A stretch of 8,483 bases of DNA from Planctomycetota bacterium. GTDB lineage: Bacteria > Planctomycetota > GCA-002687715 > DRQF01. The stretch spans positions 1-8,483 of the forward strand of contig JAJRYU010000327.1 in NCBI GenBank assembly GCA_024275615.1, given 5' to 3'. Below, piece by piece: positions 6,801 through 8,483 of this stretch. Within the stretch, counting starts at the first letter, position 1, and each line of letters begins with the position of its first letter. Made by a program: the position numbers and the translations under genes. Under the pieces are notes generated by a model that was not told where the DNA came from, did not search any database, and was given only the letters and a program-made list of their open reading frames with translations.

Positions 6801-7511
6801 GGCAACAGCTATGCGGCCAAACATATTGAGTTCGCTGTGAAACCGCCTGTCCATGCACATATTGATCATGGAGACTTAGTTGGGGCCGCTCCCTTCACCG
6901 TGACTGTGTCTGCCAAGGGATCATTGCCCTCGAAAGGGAAAGTAGAACATGGCTGGGAATTCTATTCTCCGAAACCAAAAGGCAAGGCCACGTCCTGGAA
7001 GAAGCTGAATCACAAAGCGAGCCTCACTCATACTTTCGCCAAACCCGGGCTTTATGAAATCGCGCTGACAGTAAGATATGGCAAGGAAATTGACCGTGAG
7101 ACGATTCAAGTTTGGGTGACCGAGGGCGCACCTCCTGAGCCCATTGGCGGTATTGTTGTCGAAGGCAATGGCGTTCGTCTTGGTGGCGCTGATGAAATTC
7201 CCAATACGTTTGACCATACTCAATTCGGTGCTGTCTCTGAGGGTAAACGGAAACGTCAGACATTCCTTATCTTCAACTTAGAGAACAAGAGGATCTCTTG
7301 CCCTAAGAAATCAGTGACGATTGATGGCGAACACGCCAAGGACTTTCGCATTGCGCACCGTCCAGCCAAAAGGGTTTCAGTCTACGGCTCGACATCCTTC
7401 GATATTGAGTTCCGTCCCAAAGGTGTTGGTGCGAGGAAAGCGCGAGTCACCATCCGAATCGGGCAGGAGCTCATTCGATTCCCGATCACGGGCACCGGTG
7501 TGGCCAAGTAG
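3870..7511 (+). CDS. Giant secreted protein: alpha/beta-hydrolase esterase, unassigned central region, Ig-like, PKD and choice-of-anchor-D modules
   Basis: 1213 residues; TGGAG at 3860-3864 lies 5 nt before the ATG, which begins a strong signal peptide (core 8-19, cut near 24-26). Residues about 60-272 are a PHB-depolymerase/feruloyl-esterase-like hydrolase: oxyanion segment 'YHGG' (97-100), nucleophile elbow GHSSGG with Ser158, and His251 in 'GSGHS'. The acid is probably Glu210 in 'AGENET'. The substrate, some ester, cannot be told. Residues 278-450 are helical and charged. Residues about 455-770 are an aromatic- and His-rich region I cannot assign, with 'LKRNGLYPSALLYIWK' (685-700) and HELRH (711-715). 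Residues 775-885 look like a beta sandwich, 900-990 are Ig/cadherin-like ('DPEGQPISYY'), 991-1085 PKD ('THTFAKPGLYEIALTV'), and 1092-1213 an ASH/choice-of-anchor-D domain ending 'ITGTG'. There is no LPXTG, PEP-CTERM or typical type IX sorting tail. A secreted or surface hydrolase with adhesive modules is inferred. The gene appears monocistronic. Confidence 0.92.
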   Translation: MRLFLSLRVIFVFLFLLHFPSLSHGQEETLFNTEIYQSPWQGETSSQGRFSIRHEGQGGPPKRGYFLQHTPGEVAEFHLFVPDGLDSKKLYPLLIVYHGGKDGASGKGMGRRFAKISTTQHPVIVLSPNMYTMDAYNELLSEKLLPIDRNRVVVFGHSSGGMGVRSAMAEYLRTKSAFVPAALISASTTASLGRVNYPPCPYFVMAGENETPSFVTNAILKNRRRTCRQHALVMQQAIPEIRYVEVQGSGHSGATPTHMAVIQHAIAVSERAPSQVLRNSVPSEFAKLVADIRLGSWLDAKKEIDDFEAAEEIQNSTHLKSLKSSMNRALKKWFQAEIKEIAALTKESTYVERDRAFLRYDRCLAIAEAFAPSAIGPELATWVEDLSKATHWQEELAARIAYREIVRQRPDAAMAEKLRKLRSDYADTEYGRNRSKEKLLALDGIAPQEEAKELPDGPKIQNPYYTHSKWRIWRDNDTAIRNVKSMVQNGKKKEAVTVTLTPPPVASRIYPDGPLKEGKAILWKTKASPSAEFSGIWDDVYASWSGLHGYVRSTYATTDGSSVHLRPKGLDHFIHFVEMRKTADLLRCGINFVHQSTTSMSHTITNGYDPKMPVDHERIYFSDCLVTAPAHASYTEDWADRTKDLVLALMPTFFNSVGSSNSETMAITKMMIVGGYLPPTSKLMLKRNGLYPSALLYIWKASLPFEVPYDHELRHRVAYRAVGRKDQLKGKYGHAGPERGNLSIEYHRYDEIAHMRNMIRMAQDMTVLPPEAILDELTVEGGAATYRLKKTALILQKPGEDVSITVSTNKSYDLGGRPLTFRFKLLYGNHRTTCVPGDEKGTWEIEIPWDEDLPEGRTAIALIANNGVHDGNPAIINVYRLRGDLPPSGVGYADYKYNSPTANRRPVLLGLQDQVVKSGKTVHITLAAVDPEGQPISYYKRAGEPGKIEGNVYSIKVPRLKPGGRVSATIIASDGTAGNSYAAKHIEFAVKPPVHAHIDHGDLVGAAPFTVTVSAKGSLPSKGKVEHGWEFYSPKPKGKATSWKKLNHKASLTHTFAKPGLYEIALTVRYGKEIDRETIQVWVTEGAPPEPIGGIVVEGNGVRLGGADEIPNTFDHTQFGAVSEGKRKRQTFLIFNLENKRISCPKKSVTIDGEHAKDFRIAHRPAKRVSVYGSTSFDIEFRPKGVGARKARVTIRIGQELIRFPITGTGVAK

Positions 7512-7558
7512 GCGGGGGGAAACAGAAGGATCCACGAAAAACGCGCCAACTCATGAGA

Positions 7559-8483
7559 TCAACGGTCGACGATGGTGGTTTGAGTCCGATCCAGTGTGAT
7601 CGTCCGAGTCTGGATAGGGCCGAATTGGAAATCCACAGGACTGATCTTGAGCTCAAATCGACCATCGCCCAAATCAGAGATCTCCGTCCTTTGGCCCCCA
7701 CTAATTCTGTATTGTCGTCTTTGAAAAGGAGGGTCTAATGCGCGTAGGGATAGGCTTACTTCGCGCCCAGGCTGGGCGCGAGGGGGAGGATTTATTCGCA
7801 GAATGCTACCTTCTATGGCCGGCGGTAAGACCAGCGATTCACCAGGGATGAGTCGCCGGCGACCCAGAAAACGCACGGGCCCTTGCCCTAGGTCGACCCA
7901 CACATCTTGCAGGCCAGCGGGAATGCGGCCAGCCACAAGATTGCCATCGAACCGTTGCAGAGGCAGGGCCGAAAATTCCCTGGGCTGAGCGACACTCTTC
8001 ACAAAGAGACGGCACTTGGCCAACTCAATCGCGTGCGCGAGTTGCTGTGGCATGACCACGTTGACACGAGGCGCCAGGACGAGGCGCAGGTCCAGGACGC
8101 TAACTCCGTTGGACACTTCTACGATTTGGGAAGGTGACTCCAGTTCACAAAGGGGGTGGTGCGGAATGAGGCGGAATGGTCCAGGTGAAGGGCAGCGCAG
8201 TGACCAACGATTGTCCGGGTCACGCCTCAGGGTTGTCATCCATGGGTTTTCGTCCCGAATAAATTTGATTTTGAGGTCATTGGGATCCACTTGAGCAGGC
8301 AGCTGTAGATTGACCTGTAAGGTGAAACACTGTTCCAGGTCCAGGTTTAGAGCTGTGTCCTCTGATCCGACTTCCAGATCAAACTCTGGACCTAAGTGCC
8401 CACTCAAGGCATCGTAGACTCGGTAGTGGCCTTTCTCCAATTCAGACCATCGGTATTGATCATCGCCCACGCGCAAGGCTCCA
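7559..8483 (-). CDS. C-terminal part of a beta-rich modular protein, 5' end beyond the right edge
   Basis: The frame is open from the window edge to a TGA at 7559-7561, giving about 307 residues. No start needs to lie inside the window, since the frame continues past a TTG near 8476 to the edge. The sequence is dominated by alternating beta-strand patterns with Gly/Pro/Asn turns, for example 'LEKGHYRVYDALSG', 'IPAGLQDVWVDLGQG' and 'RFLGRRRLIPGESLVLPP'. These suggest two or three tandem Ig-like or carboxypeptidase-regulatory-like modules. No catalytic motif, membrane segment or C-terminal sorting signal is visible. Such modules are common at the end of large exported or membrane-anchored planctomycete proteins, but the N-terminal function is out of view. 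It is convergent with the large esterase gene, 47 bp between stop codons, with no clear terminator in the gap. GC content appears somewhat higher than in its neighbours. Confidence 0.78.
   Translation of the reverse strand, partial: GALRVGDDQYRWSELEKGHYRVYDALSGHLGPEFDLEVGSEDTALNLDLEQCFTLQVNLQLPAQVDPNDLKIKFIRDENPWMTTLRRDPDNRWSLRCPSPGPFRLIPHHPLCELESPSQIVEVSNGVSVLDLRLVLAPRVNVVMPQQLAHAIELAKCRLFVKSVAQPREFSALPLQRFDGNLVAGRIPAGLQDVWVDLGQGPVRFLGRRRLIPGESLVLPPAIEGSILRINPPPRAQPGREVSLSLRALDPPFQRRQYRISGGQRTEISDLGDGRFELKISPVDFQFGPIQTRTITLDRTQTTIVDR
7761..7781. repeat. Perfect 21-bp GC-rich palindrome inside the right-edge gene
   Basis: TCGCGCCCAG (7761-7770) and CTGGGCGCGA (7772-7781) are exact reverse complements around one central base, 7771. 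On the coding strand it encodes an R-A-Q-P-G-R segment. As RNA it could form a stem of about nine pairs with a 3-nt loop. No T-run follows on either strand, so it is not a terminator. A protein-binding site is possible. Confidence 0.6.

Noticed and set aside
7512..7558. Possible bidirectional terminator between convergent genes
   Set aside because: Only short palindromes (GGATCC, CTCATGAG) and no stem followed by a T-run were found on either strand.
1..8483. CRISPR array, tRNA, rRNA, insertion sequence or defence system
   Set aside because: No regularly spaced repeats, tRNA-like folds, transposase motifs or known defence domains were recognised in any frame.

Overview
The window looks like bacterial chromosome of a planctomycete or a close PVC-group relative. 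I base this on protein style, not on a marker gene. The minus-strand gene ending at 741 combines a small beta-rich N-terminus, a stretch around 'LNPEHLAARKMLGH' and a 'GDWVPPEE' segment. The 1213-residue gene joins an esterase to Ig-like, PKD and choice-of-anchor-D modules, with a helical linker of a kind I associate with secreted Planctomycetota proteins. No rRNA, tRNA, transposase, CRISPR array or phage gene is visible, and base composition is fairly even (about 50% GC, somewhat higher at the right end).

Layout, left to right. (1) 1-607, minus: exported TPR-like protein whose 3' end runs off the left edge. (2) 741-2225, minus: exported protein with an SH3-like/beta N-terminus and a C-terminal region resembling the peptidase-MA/DUF1570 gluzincin fold without a recognisable HExxH. 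(3) 2226-2584: divergent intergenic region with a candidate promoter and a strong leader hairpin on the minus strand, and a 10-bp direct repeat before the plus gene. (4) 2585-3400, plus: membrane-anchored or exported coiled-coil protein of unknown function. (5) 3401-3869: a non-coding gap with a probable terminator near its start and an extended -10 promoter near its end. (6) 3870-7511, plus: giant secreted modular protein with an N-terminal alpha/beta-hydrolase esterase, a large unassigned central region and C-terminal Ig/PKD/ASH modules. (7) 7559-8483, minus, convergent: C-terminal part of a beta-rich repetitive protein whose 5' end is off the right edge.

All four proteins whose N-terminus is visible carry a signal peptide or signal anchor. 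The neighbourhood is therefore about the cell envelope or extracellular space, not cytoplasmic metabolism. The two left minus genes could be co-transcribed. The other genes are separated by substantial gaps or opposed orientation, so no single operon or clear multi-gene system can be demonstrated. The most interesting object is the 1213-residue protein, whose roughly 320-residue central region I cannot assign and whose module order is unusual. I see no convincing defence, mobile or biosynthetic system.
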